Position numbers and translations under genes: made by a program. Shown here in pieces: positions 36,289 to 50,351 of a stretch of DNA of 64,000 nucleotides. The notes beneath the pieces were generated by a model, which was not told the DNA's origin, ran no database searches, and worked only from the letters and a program-made list of their open reading frames with translations. Location: contig OX359246.1 of the NCBI GenBank assembly GCA_947179485.1, positions 31,248,001 through 31,312,000 on the forward strand. The letters run 5' to 3'. The DNA comes from Allacma fusca. Its lineage: Eukaryota > Arthropoda > Collembola > Symphypleona > Sminthuridae. Position 1 is the stretch's first letter, and the number at the start of each line of letters is the position of its first letter.

Positions 36289-36900
36289 AAACAAGCGGTA
36301 TTAAATTTAAAAATTAAATGGATATGTTTCACTCATTACTTTTCCAGCGAAAGTGTCGTTTCAGTTTGTCACATCATTATTTATAACTATACTTTGGGAG
36401 CAGGTTTCGCCAAACACGAGATCTTAGCAAACGTATTGATACATAAACTAATTATGTATGTAATTTTTACAAATTTGCGCATCAGTACCATTATTGGAGA
36501 TGTACGTAATATGTAATAGGAAACCCAGGAATTATTTGTGCCATTGAGATTAAAACGATCAAACCTTATTCACAGTAGAAAATTAATAGATTTGGAGGCC
36601 AGCTCGGGGGACTTTTTATTAAATACCAGAAAACAGGAAATAATAACCCATAATAGTTTCAAATTTTTTTTTCATTGTAAGTCCAGTAATAAGCTGATAT
36701 TCCGTGCTTCTATATGCACATTCATATAATTAGTCCACACTCAGTTTGTGTTTTATAAATTCTCTACAAATATTTCTACAAAATGGAGGTTTTCAATGTA
36801 TAGTAAATCACATTTTAAAATTCTAGGATTTAAACTTACAACAAAACATTTTCAATAGTAACCAAGAGTAAAATCGTGTACGTTACAGTAACTTGAAAAT
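36289..36900. other. Intergenic; 3' flank shared by two DUF229 genes
   Basis: From about 36735 the sequence (CAGTTTGTGTTTTATAAATT, AAATGGAGGTTTT) matches the flank near 59610-59655, so the duplicated unit extends past the stop codons. Confidence 0.6.
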
Positions 36901-39900
36901 TCAGCGGCAAAAACAAAACTTCTTTAAATCATGCTCAGCAACACAAATGCTCTGATTGCCATAAATATTCGTTCGGCTGATTTCTCTAGAAACCCGCCAA
37001 GTCCCATCCATAAGATGGGTAGTGGTGGCTTCAAAACTGGCATTACTAGGAAGGACAGAGAAGCTCAAACCATACGTCACTTCCTGAGACTTCAGCAGGG
37101 GATCATCTGATCTAGTGATATTTTCCGACACATCCTCAACCCCACTATTGCTTGAATGAAAAACTTGGGCACTGATTATCCTGCGAAGCGAAAGTGTCAT
37201 GCACTGTGGGGACCTAATAAACATGCCATTAATAAGGTCCACAACGCTCCTCGCAGCTTCATCAATTAATGTATTGTTTTCAACCTCAATTGACTTCACA
37301 GCCCTGCAGACGCAGTAGTGTTCCAAAATTTCAGCATCGAGACAATTCCGATGCAGTGGGATGGGTAAAAACAAACTAATCCCCCTTGGGATCTTATCTT
37401 GCTTCGAAAGTTCATCCTGGCGATCCCGCACCCTACCTCTTGAAATATTGGCAAGATCGGCCAAGTCCCGTAGCGTTTCATGAAGATCAAATGGTGTGGT
37501 CAATCGGTTCATGTTCCTTAACAAATTGCTAACGGCGGGACGATACTTTTCTTTGAACCAATCAGGGAAAACGAAGTACAAGAGAGGCATTCGTTCCTCC
37601 AGTTTTCCTTGAAGATTGGATGTTTGATTACCCCATCCAAGGCCATTATCACTCAGTAAAACCAATACCGTGTCTTCTAAATAGCCTTCATTCCTGAACC
37701 ATTTCAATGTTTCGAATAAGGGTTTATCCCCTAATTTGGCTGCGTTGAGGTAATCATGTGTCAGGCCTGTGGTCCAGCTGAATTGAAAATATCGGCGGGT
37801 TTTGTTCATGGTAAATGCCATCTTTTGCAAAAAATCCAAGGATACTTCAAACCCCAACACAGACCCGTAGCACAATGCCGTCAGCACCCTTCGTTGATGT
37901 CCAACACATTTTTCCAACTGATGTGTCAAAGGGGGGTAGTAGTAGTCCGTGGGGATGTCCTTCAACCCATGTTTATTGTACATGACCATACTCATCCAAA
38001 TAGCATCATCCCCATAAGCAGTTCTGTAGCCTTTGTCGGCAAATGTCTTCCAAATAAAATCACAATTGTCCAATGTCTTCTCTTTCCAACATCCATACGT
38101 TAGCTCATCCTCACTCTGGCCCGTTAAAACTGGCACTATTCAAAATAAGCATAGGAAACGTCTTATTCTTAAAATTACAGTTATGGGAAATTACAAACAA
38201 AATATGCTTCTACACTGAATTCTCTCTTCAAATTCCATTGCCAAGTAGCAACTGATAGTTCTTACAAACTCAAACTAGTGCTAGCCAGGGGTCGGATTTT
38301 TGTAAATCTCCCTGCAAGATTTTTTTCATTTTCCCTGCTGGTCATGATATCCCTGTTTGAAGCAAGTTTAAAAATCCCTGTTGACAAAATAATTTCCGTA
38401 ATACACCCCCAACAAATTCAAAAATCCCTGCTGAAAAAAAGGTCAACAAATTTGAATATCCCTGCGGACAAAAAATCCTTTTCGTAAATCACCTCAACAA
38501 TTTCGAAAATCCCTGTTGACAAAAATCGTTTTCAGTAAAACACCTCAACAATTTCAAAAATCTCTGAGGACAAAAACTGTTTTCCATAAAACACCTCAAC
38601 AATTTCGAAAATCCCTGCCAAAAAAAGCTCAACAGATTTGACAATCCCTGTTGTAATCCCGTTTTGAAAATTTCCCTGCTGATTTTTTTTTTCCCTGGGA
38701 AGATTCTTCCCGTCTTCCCACATAAATCCGACCCCTGGTGCTAGCATTCTCTTATAAAAATAGAAATTCTATTACAAAAGAAAGAGATGTATTCCCAATG
38801 GGCTTGACTTGAAGAGAAAATTATCTTATATTTAGAAGTTTCTTATAGGCACTGCATCCGCCCTCTATAATTAATTACTCAAATTCGGAAAAGTATTCTC
38901 GTCAACTTTGACATAGCCATCTAATCCAATAGCGGATAAGTTATTCATCAGGTACGCATGGACCAATGGCATGGTTCGAATGAAGTTCATGTGAGACACT
39001 GAGTCGATGCCCAGAATGACCACATTCAGCTTTCGATCCGGGATTGCATCGTTCTTCACTGTAATCGAATCGACAACAGCGGCTTCTGCAATTCCGTTAA
39101 GAGGCCTACTTTCAATTGAGCCTTTAATTGCAATTAATTTCCCAGCTCGCTCCTCCACAGATTGTTTCAAATGAACAAATCCAAAGAGGTCAACTGTTTT
39201 AAATGCAGAGATGTTATTTTTGATAACGGAGCAGTCAATGCGGATGAAGTCCATTTCCTCTGGGATTTTAATTTCCCTTTCCTTGATATTGATGGGAATA
39301 CACTTTCCAACTAACCTTAAAAATTATAGTTACTATTTGCATAGATGTATTATAGTTCAATAATATTTTAAAAAAAAATATTTTTTGTAAAAGTTATTAT
39401 TGGAAAATCTAACTCAATCATCGTAACACTGGCTCCCCGAATGAAGTTTTGGTAGCAGCAATTAAAATATCCATAATTACTCGGATCTTCCATTTGAAGT
39501 AAGTTGGATTCCAGGTCTGTTTTGAAGATATTTGGATGACCTGCAGTGCAGTTAGGCGGCTGGAAAATGACGTTATAGGGCAGCATGCTTTTGTCGAATG
39601 GATTGAGTACTGGGATGTTGCACGCCATTTTGTCTTTGAAAGTTTGAAATATCATTACGTAGCACGTACATACGTAAGTCGGTGTTTGGATTCAGTACTC
39701 TTTTATTAATACAGAGGACATCTTAAAATAATTAAATACCTTTTCTTGGGCGTTTCGATGCTGAAGAGTTAGAGAGTTGTCCAATTTTGCTGGAAATAAG
39801 ACGCTCAAACATTGAGCCAAAGGACGATTCATTGTTTCCAGAATGGAGAGACAGTGTCTTGTATTTCCAAATGAGATACTCATATTGAAATGGTGGGGAG

Positions 39901-40061
39901 AAACGTGAGTGTATAAAACCAAAATACAAAACTACAACTCCACTGAGGAGAACAAATAAAAGGTAATTTCGTTGAAGGGCTGTAAAGTAGGCAGTGTTTT
40001 GTCCCCGCTTTCGGCTTCGTCTTAAACAATGATGTAAAATCTGCCCTGGATCGTTCGTCAT
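36901..40061 (-). CDS. DUF229 protein, duplicate 1; metal-site His replaced by Asn
   Basis: Four exons: 39740-40061, 39414-39633, 38879-39315 and 36901-38135 (322, 220, 437 and 1235 bases), giving 737 residues. The start is the ATG also conserved in the copy at 59.8-62.5 kb; an upstream in-frame ATG at 40082 has no counterpart there. The order is a cytoplasmic tail, a signal anchor (YLLFVLLSGVVVLYFGF), MACNIPVLNPFDKSMLPY, a Cys pair (FNCCYQNF), VVILGIDSVSHMNFIRTMP, NTFPNLMPVLTG, then LLSDNGLGWG and a C-terminal Cys-rich FCFC. In the related copies the last catalytic motif reads SDHG; here His is Asn, so metal binding may be impaired. Type II membrane topology is inferred. Intron 3 contains a hAT-like insertion. 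Confidence 0.88.
38286..38737. mobile_element. hAT-like MITE in intron 3 of the DUF229 gene
   Basis: The ends CAGGGGTCGGATTT and (inverted) AAATCCGACCCCTG are flanked by the exact 8-bp duplication GTGCTAGC (38278-38285 and 38738-38745). It is 452 bp. The interior is a tandem array of units with AAATCCCTG and ACACCTCAACAATTTC. The paralogous intron at 61046-61323 is 278 bp against 743 bp here, the size expected for an empty site. Confidence 0.92.
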
Positions 40062-41535
40062 CTTGAAGGTTGTATTTGGCATCTATTGTGACTGCCTATA
40101 AATTAAAAATAATTGATGTAATAGATTGTATGTAACATGGTGGAATTTTACCACTTGTATGTTGTCGCTCAGGAATAATTCAAGACTTGATTATTACCAA
40201 CTTTTATGTACAGATATAATTATACAATGTTGCAGTTTACGTGTGTTAGAGTAAGACAGTAATGTACAGATATATTAAAAATTTTGCTGAAACATGGCGC
40301 CCTCTATTCCTCAAGGGCTAGGGTTTCAGCAACGGTAACAACAAGTGAACGCTGCATAGTGTTATCCATGTTTACTTGACTTGTCTGCATTAACGTTCTT
40401 CTTATTAAAAAAACTTGCCTAATAAAATAATTTTTATTAGGATCAGAGCCTCTAGGATTCAGTTCTATTAAGACCGAACACAAGTATGGGAAATGACAGT
40501 AACATTATATTGTTCATCACTGATGTAGAAACTGGTTCTGGAGGCTAGCCGTGCTCCTTTTACTATTTATTGCAGTGATATTTTCAATAATAATTTCTAG
40601 GGAAATAAAAACAGTTAACAAGTGAGTAAAATTCCAAATTCTGTACATTTCACTAAAGCCATTTTGCATTAACAATTATATGTAGGCTCGTGATTATGTA
40701 GGATACTATGAACATGAGCTGACAATGAGACAACTTCTACTGTCAAAAAACTGTATTGTTTGTAAATTACGCTATACAGATATAAGCAAAATGTTTTGTG
40801 TTAAGTCAAAATCAATAACTCTACAAGGCTAATAGCTCATTGTGTGACTAATAAAATGTGGTATTACTTTTATGACTTAGAAATCAGTCACTAATTGTGT
40901 GACAGTCTTATTTTAAACTCTTATGTGAGTAATTAGATCAACTACAACTAATTGTAACCTCAAATGTATGTATACCTGTACTTGATTTCCTATTATGAGA
41001 ATTTTGTGATGACTATTAATTAAAGGGATAAATTGTTGATCGTTTGGGAATTCATTTGCCATTCACAGTTTTTATACATATTCTAATATTTTCTAATATC
41101 ATCTTCCTAGATCAATATTTCGAGAGGCGAAGTTTCTGAATTGCTTTTAAGAGTTCCCATAAAAACCACTATTTTTATTTTAGGTGACGGATAGTAACGC
41201 AACATATATTCGTTTTTAAGATCTTTATGATTACTATAATCTATGCCATATTGATATTCACCCTTCGATCAATATTCTTGTTCCAGAAACTTTGGAGCAC
41301 AATTTTTAATCTGATAGCATAAATCTTTGATACAAGTAATTATTTCTTACAACACAGTACGACATCAACGAGAAATAGATACACAATTTAGAAGCCTTTT
41401 TCCTTAAAATTCTCCTTGTCTAGATCTAGAACACACAACAATTTCCATTAAGTTCAAGAATTTTGTAACTCAATGCGCACAACAATGCCCTTCCAAACAG
41501 TAAAAGGTAAGTAGTAGTCAGGGACGGGTCAACAT
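40062..41535. other. Intergenic with a conserved upstream block
   Basis: Near 40286-40345 the sequence CTGAAACATGGCGCCCTCTA and a following AGGGTTT.AGCAAC segment is shared with 62627-62685, upstream of the duplicate DUF229 gene. Similarity fades beyond about 40490. No exon is seen between here and the P450 stop. Confidence 0.55.
40286..40345 (-). promoter_or_regulatory. Conserved block upstream of DUF229 duplicate 1
   Basis: It is about 225 bases before the start codon and shared with the other duplicate. Better conservation than neighbouring sequence suggests a promoter or 5' UTR element, but recent common ancestry alone could explain it. Confidence 0.35.
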
Positions 41536-43373
41536 TTAGTGTCTTGGTTTTAAGGAAACTCGTAGCGCCTTAGGTGCCTTGGTCACATTGGGCCCAGCTT
41601 CAAATTCCAGCGGGACAAAAGTCTCCTTGCAAGGTAAAATATCAAAGTTTCTAATTATTTCCACTAAACCTGCTTTGGCTTCAATTAGTGCATATCGATC
41701 TCCTGAAAAAAAAACCAAAGTTAATTTTTTAAAACATTTATTATAATTTTTAGACCCAAAAAATGTAGCACGTAAAGGAAAACTGAGACAATATTCAAGC
41801 TGTTTACTGACCAATGCAATTTCTGGGCCCATGCCCAAACGGCATGAAAGCATATGGATGACGATTGGCTTTGTTTTCGGCTGAGAAACGTTCGGGATCA
41901 AATTTCTGTGGCTCCGGAAAATGCTTCTCATCGTGATGAACTGATAAGATAGAAATGGCTACAATCGTGTCAACAGGTAGCACCACTTTAGTATCCGGAA
42001 TCTGATACTCCTTTGTCACTCTTCGTTCAGTTCTTGTAAATGGTGGATGAAGCCTCAGAACCTCTGAAAGAATACGAGCAAATAATTTATCATTTGCACA
42101 CATAATCATACCAACTTTTAGTTTTTGTAGAGAGTTCTATCTGCTTAATGGAATCCTATAAGGACATATTTTTGTGCACAATATTACACTCATATAAAAA
42201 TTCATTTTAACCTTTTAGTCTACAATGTGCACATTATTCATTACATGATATTAATTCACCTGAAAGAACCATGTTTAAGTATTCCATTTTCATGATAGCA
42301 TCGTAAGAGCTCACTCCTTTATTTTCCTCAAGTACAGACTCAATCTCTTCCCTCAGTCTGTTTTGTATTTCGGGATAAATAGCACAGTAGTAAGTTGACA
42401 GCGTGAGGAGTGTTTCGGTCCCTTCAAATCCAGCGATGATGAAAACTAACCCATTGGCTAAGATATTTGCATCAGTGATCTTATACCGCGTAGTCGCTGC
42501 ACCTTCCGATTCGTCACTAGTAGTTTTGTTGGCTGACTCTAACATAAGCTGAACAAAGTCCTTGTAGTTTCCATGCTTCTCATGCCTTTCCTTCAAAACT
42601 CGCTTAATCACACCCTTGAAAAATGAAGTGGGTCCTGCTGGGAAGAATGGGATTCGAAGGAACGACATAAGTCCTGGAGAGAGAGAAAATACCATACCTC
42701 TAAATATTCTCCAAAAATCATTTTTAATCATGTCTTGACCATGTTTCATAAAAGCTGAGTCTTCTTGCTTCAGGCATTGGCCCTCAAAACCGAAAGTAGT
42801 GGAAGCAATCAAGTCCATGACAAACCGACCATACATGTCCCGAAGTTCGACAGAATCTAACCCCGTCTTCCTCTTTTGATCTGCAACGTACTGGACAAGA
42901 TCACTTCCGGAACGCTGAAAGTAGTCAAACATCCGCTTCAACTTGCCACTGGTGAACGTCGGACCCATGACTGAACGTAGGTCTTTCCAGGGCTGATCGT
43001 CAAGTCCGAAGAGGAAGTAGTCATTGTACTCATTGTCAAAATGGAACTTACGGCGATTGGCGAAATGGTCAAAATCTTTGACGTAAATTTTTTTGAGCAA
43101 TTCTAAATCCCGAATTAAAATACTGGGAGTTCGAAGTTCCATGATGCCAACGAAGGGCTCACTCTTGTACTTGTTGTAGTAGTACAGGTCCACATCTTGA
43201 AGCTTCTTCTTGGCTGTGAGGAGTTCCATGTAAGTTGCAAACTCTTTTAATAGAGCTCTCGGGACCCCACGCTTCGGCCAGTAATCATTGTTAGCTTCAG
43301 TTAGCCACCACCAGGCGAATGCAATGGTTGTGGCGAAGAAAACCGCACTTGCTAGTGCTAGTGAGAGGACCAT
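41536..43373 (-). CDS. Cytochrome P450, CYP3-clan-like
   Basis: A heme-thiolate monooxygenase, probably anchored in the ER membrane by its N-terminal helix (about residues 2-24). Three exons, 42260-43373, 41812-42063 and 41536-41702, have phases that agree and give 510 residues, the usual length. All hallmarks are visible: GFEGTET on the I helix (near 315), EVLR at the exon 1/2 junction (E-x-x-R), PERF (near 428), and the heme loop FGHGPRNCIG with its Cys ligand, the final G spanning the exon 2/3 junction. The substrate cannot be inferred. The CYP3 clan (CYP6/9-like) is suggested by overall pattern, and the precise family is undetermined. A decayed relative lies at 36.0-36.3 kb, on the other side of the DUF229 gene. 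Confidence 0.92.
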
Positions 43374-45476
43374 GTTTTCTAAAAGGTGTTTGTTTAATTT
43401 TCGGTGCCAGGAACTTCACACGATGACTTCTGCGGCAGAACATTTTTAAAATATGATTATGATGTTTATTTACAATCACAATTATTATTGTTGGGGAATT
43501 TTGATGAAAATTTGTAAAAAAGACACTATTTCAGGAGTAATACGCATTTTAGGATGTGTACAGTTTTTTGTCGGATGTGCCATGCTTTTGATTCGGAGAT
43601 ATACAAGTTGTGAGGTCACCTCAATGTTATTCCACCCTCACTTAATTCTGCCCCCTGCGTCTAATGATACGAATAGCTTACTTCAGGGTCTTGGGTCAAG
43701 GAAACTTTTACGTATTTATGGTTAGGTCAGGTTTGTTATTTTTATTTGGGCTAAACAATTATTATTTAAAAATCAGATTATAATATTGACTATTTTAGTA
43801 TGGTTTTTTGATTTTTGATGAAGTAAGGTTAGAAACTTGAAGTACTGATTACAGCACATTCATATTATTAAAGTTTTTTCGTTAAATTTCCCCTCTATGC
43901 AATGGGGGTAGACGTGCCCTTTGACCTCTGATTTCTCAAAAAAATTAGGACAAAAAATCTTTCGGATATCCTCAAGCTACTCCTGAAATAGTGTCACTTT
44001 CTAAATTTCCATTAGAATTGGTGAATAGCTGGTAGTATAATTATTTACCTGTTTCAAATCACTATAACTTACTGAGGGACGGTAATTATCCCTACTACTT
44101 ATAAGAGTCTCTTTAACTCAAAACAAGAGTCAGTTGTCAAGTACTATCAAGAGCTAGATAAATGAAATTATTTATCACGTAACGCAGGGACTCATTCAAA
44201 ACAAAATAATTAAGCCCAACGGTTACAAAAAATACAGATTGTCTGATGTATGTAAGTACACACATAGATATATACTTGTATATACGTATGTACATACGTT
44301 AAGGGCATTAAGGGAATGAAGCCGATAATTACAGGGAAGTTCAAGATGAAAACATGGTATCTCAGTGATCATAATTAACGGGCTAATAATGTTTACTCAA
44401 GTATTGCTCGCATCAGGTAAACACTTGAGGAATTACAATACTTTCACATTTCACGTGATTATTTTTATGACAAAACTAATGAATCGGGATCAGGGCTAAT
44501 TCTAAAGACTTATCGAAGTATATACTTCAAATGTCAAATGTTTGCGACACTTTAGGTGACCTTCGGGCTATTAAACACTTGTAGGGCAAAGACCGTCGGG
44601 ATCCAAAATCTCTGGAGTAGATTGAAACCTTGAACGAGTAATATGTTGGGGTATATATGTACATACAAAGAAAACTAGTAGAGCTTGATAGCATATACAA
44701 TTACATAATTGTGAGATACATAGATACATATACTATATCAATGTTCTTATCTGTAGGTGAGTTTACTAATAATTATAAGTGCTGATAGTAATTAACATGG
44801 CTACTATTCGGCATGGCTGAAACTACATTATTTAAATTCATGCAACTTTTAGAGATTAGAGATCAAGGAGCCTCACTCAATCTGATAAATAGCGGGTAGT
44901 GAAAATGATCAAACAATTCTCATGCATATGCATATCTGCATCCACTATGTAAATTAATGTAAACATTTTCAGCATTTCAGTCTGCGAGCAACGCAATTAA
45001 ATCCCAGCTATGCTATGACAGTGGCTATTATTTAACTACAAATGAATAATTTTAAAATTAAGTTCAAAAGTAACAGGCGAAATTTTTAAAAGGACTAAAT
45101 CGTTCCCCATTATTTTTACAACAAATTTCTAATATTACAAGGAGGTGAAATTATTCCAACAGAGAAAAAAATCAGGAGACAATTTAACGTACTGCGGACA
45201 GTCAATGATAATTGTAAGTAAATATTAATATGAACATTGTAAGTATATGGTGCAATTTATACCATGCATACAATAAAGAGCCATAAATGGGTGAAATGGT
45301 AGTTTCTGAACTGCAAGAACAGACTGACATTCATAAAATTAATTTTTCTTAGTCTAATATCATCTTTTTACGAAATCAATAATATTTACATTTTTAAGGA
45401 CTGAAAATAGGAAGGCATAGTGCACCCCCCCTTAGGGGAACTCCCCTGGGATACATTTTGTAACTGCAATTTAGTT
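43374..45476. other. Intergenic, no gene seen
   Basis: AT-rich sequence between the P450 start and the next DUF229 stop. No exon is supported. The microsatellite-like TACATACGTA region near 44.25-44.30 kb is short. Confidence 0.5.
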
Positions 45477-47928
45477 TTATGCTTTTTCTGTTTTAATTGT
45501 TGACGGAGTCACAGTAGTAAGATTTGTTCCTTCCGTCTGATTCTTAAGTGCATCAATAAATGCTTTCGATTTACACTCGCAAAGTTCCTTCAACATACGG
45601 TCTTCGTCAGTGTCAAATCCCACACACCAACTTCCCCTCCCATAGGCAGTGTTCCTAATAAACTTGGAAATCCTCTCAATCTTATCCAACGTAGAATTTT
45701 CATGCAACACACGGAGTTGCACTTCAAAAGTAGCGTAAGGTTTCGTTGAAAACCGAATGAACCCTTCCGTTCTATTCGTAAAGTTCCTCAAAACACTTGA
45801 AGTCTCATAAGTTAGCATTATGGGTCTATATCTCTCACACATCTGTCTATACTTGGAAGACTCAATGAGTCCATTGAGCTCATTAAAAGCAAATCGTATG
45901 AGCTTATGCCTAAGAAAGGGATTCTCCCAAGCCTGGCTCTCATCATCAGTATTACAAACACAGCTCCCAATCTGAACATTAACATCCGCACAGGTCCTAT
46001 CCCCACTAATGGGCACTAGCAAACTCGACCTGTCCTTCAGCACGGGCTGGAACTCAGCAATTGTCTCATTGTCAGTTAAATTCCCTCCTCCCAGAACCAG
46101 TAAATGTTTTAATGTGTGATAGATATCAAAGCCCGTCGTGAGCCTCCGGCTATTAAATTTTAACACATCCCTGAAATTAAATTGAGGGTAGTTTCTATGC
46201 AATGCCTCAGGCAAGCGAATAAATAGCCCTGGGAGGGAACGCTCTAAGAAACCAAATTTATCAGCCTGTGTAACATCCCCATAACGAATCCCATGGTCAC
46301 TGACCAAAATGATCATCGTCCGTTCCAGGATGTCCCTCGAGGAACGCAATGTCCCTAATAATTTCGTAATTGACTCGTCCAGCCCTGCAAGTTTATCGCT
46401 GGAGTCATGTGTGGCGTCATTATTCCAGGCAAATGTAAAGAATGGAGTCTTCTCAAACTTCTTCGCAAATCTTTCTTGATATTCTAAAACAAATCTCGGG
46501 ATATTTAAATTTTGCTGGAAGCAGTCCGCAGTAACTCCAGGGAGAGGATAATTCCGTCGTATAGCAAGTGTGGACCTAAACAAATAATGGATATAGTAGT
46601 CTGTGGGTTGCTTGCGAAATCCGCCTTGACCCCCCCAATTGAACGTTTGACTCCCATCCTCCACATACATGGTGACAAAATTACTTTTGCTGTAATAATT
46701 CCAAATATGAGGGCAAGCATCCCAACTTGAGGACCATTTTGGGGCGCAAGTGCTCCGAACCCCGGGGTTATCAAGCCCTAGAAGGAATCCCATGAAATTC
46801 TCTAAAGTGTAAGGGGCTACTGAATGGTAGCCTTTAAAATCCAGGAATCCCATTTGTCTCATTAGATGCATTGCTTGGGGTAGGCTCCGATGGAATTTTG
46901 CTCTTGAGGTTGTATCGAAACCAAAAAATAAAACGTTGAATGGCAGGTCTGTTTTGTCCTTCCAGTACTGGATTTTCCTCTCAACTTGAGGTTTCATTGG
47001 GAAATTTGCCTCTATATTAATATGATTGCCACAACGAGTAAAAAATACTTCTTTCGTTCTTACATCGAGCGTGTCCACAATCTCCATAGGTTTCGAGAAT
47101 CTGCGAAACAATAAGCATTTGTATGGTTTTAAATTATGCTTTTATTGTATCAATTTGTATTAATTCTTGCGGATCTCTTTTTTTAAAGAATATCGTAAGG
47201 TATTTGTTGTATTTTTCAAAAACAAATATTGATGTTCAAGAATAATTCATTCTTAAGTACGTACACAAATGCTTCATCGCTGGTATTGGATCTAAGGACT
47301 TCTGTAACACTGCAATTTTCTTTAGTGAAGTTTCCTTGCAGTTGTAGGATCTGCAGAGCAAATTTAACTTATTGGATGAATCACAATGTATTTACTGGAA
47401 AATATATTTTTTGCTTGGGGATATTTTTGAATAATAAATATATCTGGAGAGTGTATGATGTGTACTAACCTGATCATTCTCATTTAGTAAAGCCACAATC
47501 TGGACATTAGAACACAGGGGATTTTTATTTACTGAACGCTTGAATCCGGGTTTAAAAATTTCTATGTAGGGGATTTTACAGCCAGCTGTTTTAATAGTGT
47601 GTTTATCTTTAATAATGGAGCAATTCGTGCAATTCTTGCTCCTTTCAAGATCATCATCTTTTAAAAAGCCTTGAATTTCTGGATGAAGAGGTTCATCCCA
47701 GTTTTCAATCTCGTTTGTAACGTAATCTGGAGATTCGTCCAGGAATGATTTTGGGTCAGGTAATAAATTAAGTAATGTTTTTAAGGAGGTTTTAATATGC
47801 CGTTTAGCAGTTGTAGGGATTATCTCCACGTAGTAGTAGTTACAGATAGTGATGAATGCCGTGCAACTTATCGTTATGAAAAGAAATCCTTTATAAGTCC
47901 CTCTCATTGTGCCAATGGATATGTCCAA
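45477..47928 (-). CDS. DUF229 protein with complete catalytic motifs
   Basis: Three exons: 47470-47928, 47265-47350 and 45477-47100, the middle one only 86 bases and ending at a GTACGT donor. They give about 722 residues, or 715 if the second ATG at 47907 is used. An N-terminal signal anchor (FLFITISCTAFITICNYYYV) implies a type II membrane or secreted protein. Motifs are FNVLFFGFDTTSRAKFHRSLP (Thr at the presumed nucleophile), YVEDGSQ, NNDATHDS, ILVSDHGIRYG and a C-terminal Cys cluster (IGSCVCN, LCECKS). It is more diverged from the 36.9-kb and 59.8-kb pair than those are from each other. No lesion is seen. Substrate unknown; a phosphatase- or sulfatase-like fold is the family's expectation. 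Confidence 0.87.
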
Positions 47929-48771
47929 TCTGGGATAGCCTTATGTCTGTACAAACACACTGCTGTATATTATGTTCCGAAAGAATCCTATAAAAACTTT
48001 GAATTAATGAAATGTCCTTGGTGACATAAACAACAATGTTATATGGGGTGTACGAAAAAAATTAATTCATTAATTTAATCTTGTATTGTTAAAAAATGTT
48101 TACAAACACGAGTTTTACTTAAGTGGTCAATATAAATTACTTGTGATGTTTATGATAATAAACTACGTAAATACGTAAATGTATACACGCATACATATCC
48201 ACAAAATATTTTCTGTACAAGGATTTTTAAATTTGTAAAAATATTGGGTATCAACTAAAGGATACAGAACAGCAAAATGTATATTTACATAATAATAATA
48301 CTTGTGGTTCAAGGAACTGTACTCCAGCAGAGAGTGCTGGAGCTGGAGATAAAAAATCGTAAAATAATCTTGTAATGATGGTAGAATGATATATAATAAT
48401 CATATTATATCTTCTTGACATTTGAGACATTTGAGACCCAATTTGAATTTTTTAATGTAAATACCAATTCACAATTTGTTTCAATAAATAATTTTTAATG
48501 AAGATTATGACAGTATCTAAACATTTACAGAATTTGATGGGTTTAGAGATTTAGATCAGGGCAATTTCCAGTCTTCACAATAATTGTGAATATAATTAAT
48601 AGACAATAAATAACATAAGAATAAGAATAATTAATATATACATTATATGTATATTTTACATACGAATAATCTACAAAGATAAAATTGTTTGCAAAATATA
48701 CTCAACTGATGCTTGATTAATCTAAAATTCTTTAAAGTGGTTTCTCAATCAGTAAACCGTAAATTTAAGTA
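47929..48771. other. Intergenic, no gene seen
   Basis: AT-rich, ending at the TA target site of the next element. Confidence 0.5.
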
Positions 48772-49647
48772 CAGTGAATTTCCCATATAGTGGTTTCCTC
48801 TTAGATGGCATTCCCTCTTTAATGGCATCAAAAATCCCTCCCTAGAGGTTTGCAATGTTAAAGGTATACAGTATAGTGGCACCCGCTATTGTGGTATTCC
48901 CTCTATAATGGCACTAATTAGGTGTTACGGTGGCTCAGACAATGCAAAATTATAATGGCAGTTGGCATAAAATTAGCTAGATAATGGCTACAAAAGTATA
49001 ACATGATGTTATAAAACGTGCGGGCGGTAAATAATGCTTATGCCGGTTGGTTCAATTTAAATTTCAAATGTTAATACAGTTTGATTATTATTGTGGTTTA
49101 CTGACGCCCTGGTATGATTAGCTGGATTTACGGCATATGATCCGTGACTTAAGTTAAAACGAACAGTTATAACACAAATCATTGCCATTTTTGCCTTGGC
49201 TCACTTCTAATAAGTTTCAATTCGTGCTGGTTTTTTTAAATAAATTGAATTATTATATTGAAGATTTAAAATGACATTAAACAGACAGTCAAGAAAACCC
49301 TCATTGTGAAAAAGAGTACTCAGTGGAAGTAATTCCCATTGCCATAATTCCAGGATTTTGGTTTCTGGAATGGTGACATTGCAGTCGAAAAGTTTGTTCC
49401 GACTAATATTATTAATAGTATGAGGAAACCTAAAGTTACTGAACATCTTAAACTCAATGAAGCTTAGCATACCTCATAATTTTGAGTATTCTGTAAAAAT
49501 AAATAAATTTATAAATGCATTTATTTACAGTTATTGTCTAAAAACATTAATAGTATATAGTTAACCATTAGTAACATATAGTGGTATCCCTATATAGTGG
49601 CAGGAATTTGTCACTCCCTTGGAAACCACTATATAGGAAATTCACTG
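48772..49647. mobile_element. pogo/Tc1-mariner-like non-autonomous element
   Basis: Inverted ends begin CAGTGAATTTCC and continue (C/T)ATATAGTGGTTTCC on both sides. Each end abuts TA (48770-48771 and 49648-49649), the duplicated target of Tc1/mariner/pogo elements. It is 876 bp. Additional TATA(G/A)TGGCA copies lie just inside the left end. An open stretch on the minus strand (49207-49470) shows no transposase motif I can recognise. Confidence 0.8.
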
Positions 49648-50348
49648 TATGTATGCACAAGGAATAAATAGATTTTAATCAGGCACTCCCCCAAATAGCA
49701 CAGGACAGGTTTTAGACGTCATATAATATGAAGAGTAACTGTTACACCAACTCATGATTATTTGGTCTCCAACAGAACAGAAACGTTTGTAACACCAGCA
49801 GATGAGACCCCTAGAGGCGTATCACAGACGTCTCATTTCGGGTACTAAACTGGTGCGTGAGTGGAGTGAAACTCAGGCATAACTGATTCATTACTGGCAC
49901 TGTTCTCGTTTCAAAGCCAGTTAACTTCCACATGCAAAAATGACCAAATTAAATGATACATGACAAAAAACTATATTTCACGAATCTTCGTAAATATTCA
50001 TTTTTACTTAACACAGCAATCGTAACTTTTATACAATGAGAAAAACAAGAAATATAATTTTATATTTAATACCAAACGTATTAAAGCATGGCTGCTGAAT
50101 TACAATGTACTATACAAATGTAAGTTTAAAATTGATGTTATAAGTATATTCGAATTATTGAAATAATTAAAATGTGAGTTATTATATTTTGAGGGTAAAA
50201 AAGTGTAATTAAATGACGACCAGGAAAATTTAAATGCCAAGTATTTCAGTTGGAATCTTCATCACTGCAGTTTACATTCTCATCCTGTGTAGTGTGCTGG
50301 AAGAAACTCTTTAAATCTATGAATACAGGAGATAATCTTTAACACAGA

Positions 50349-50351
<3 letters not shown>

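Noticed and set aside
49207..49470. Transposase remnant within the pogo-like element
   Set aside because: The open frame shows no DDE-type or helix-turn-helix motif that I can recognise.
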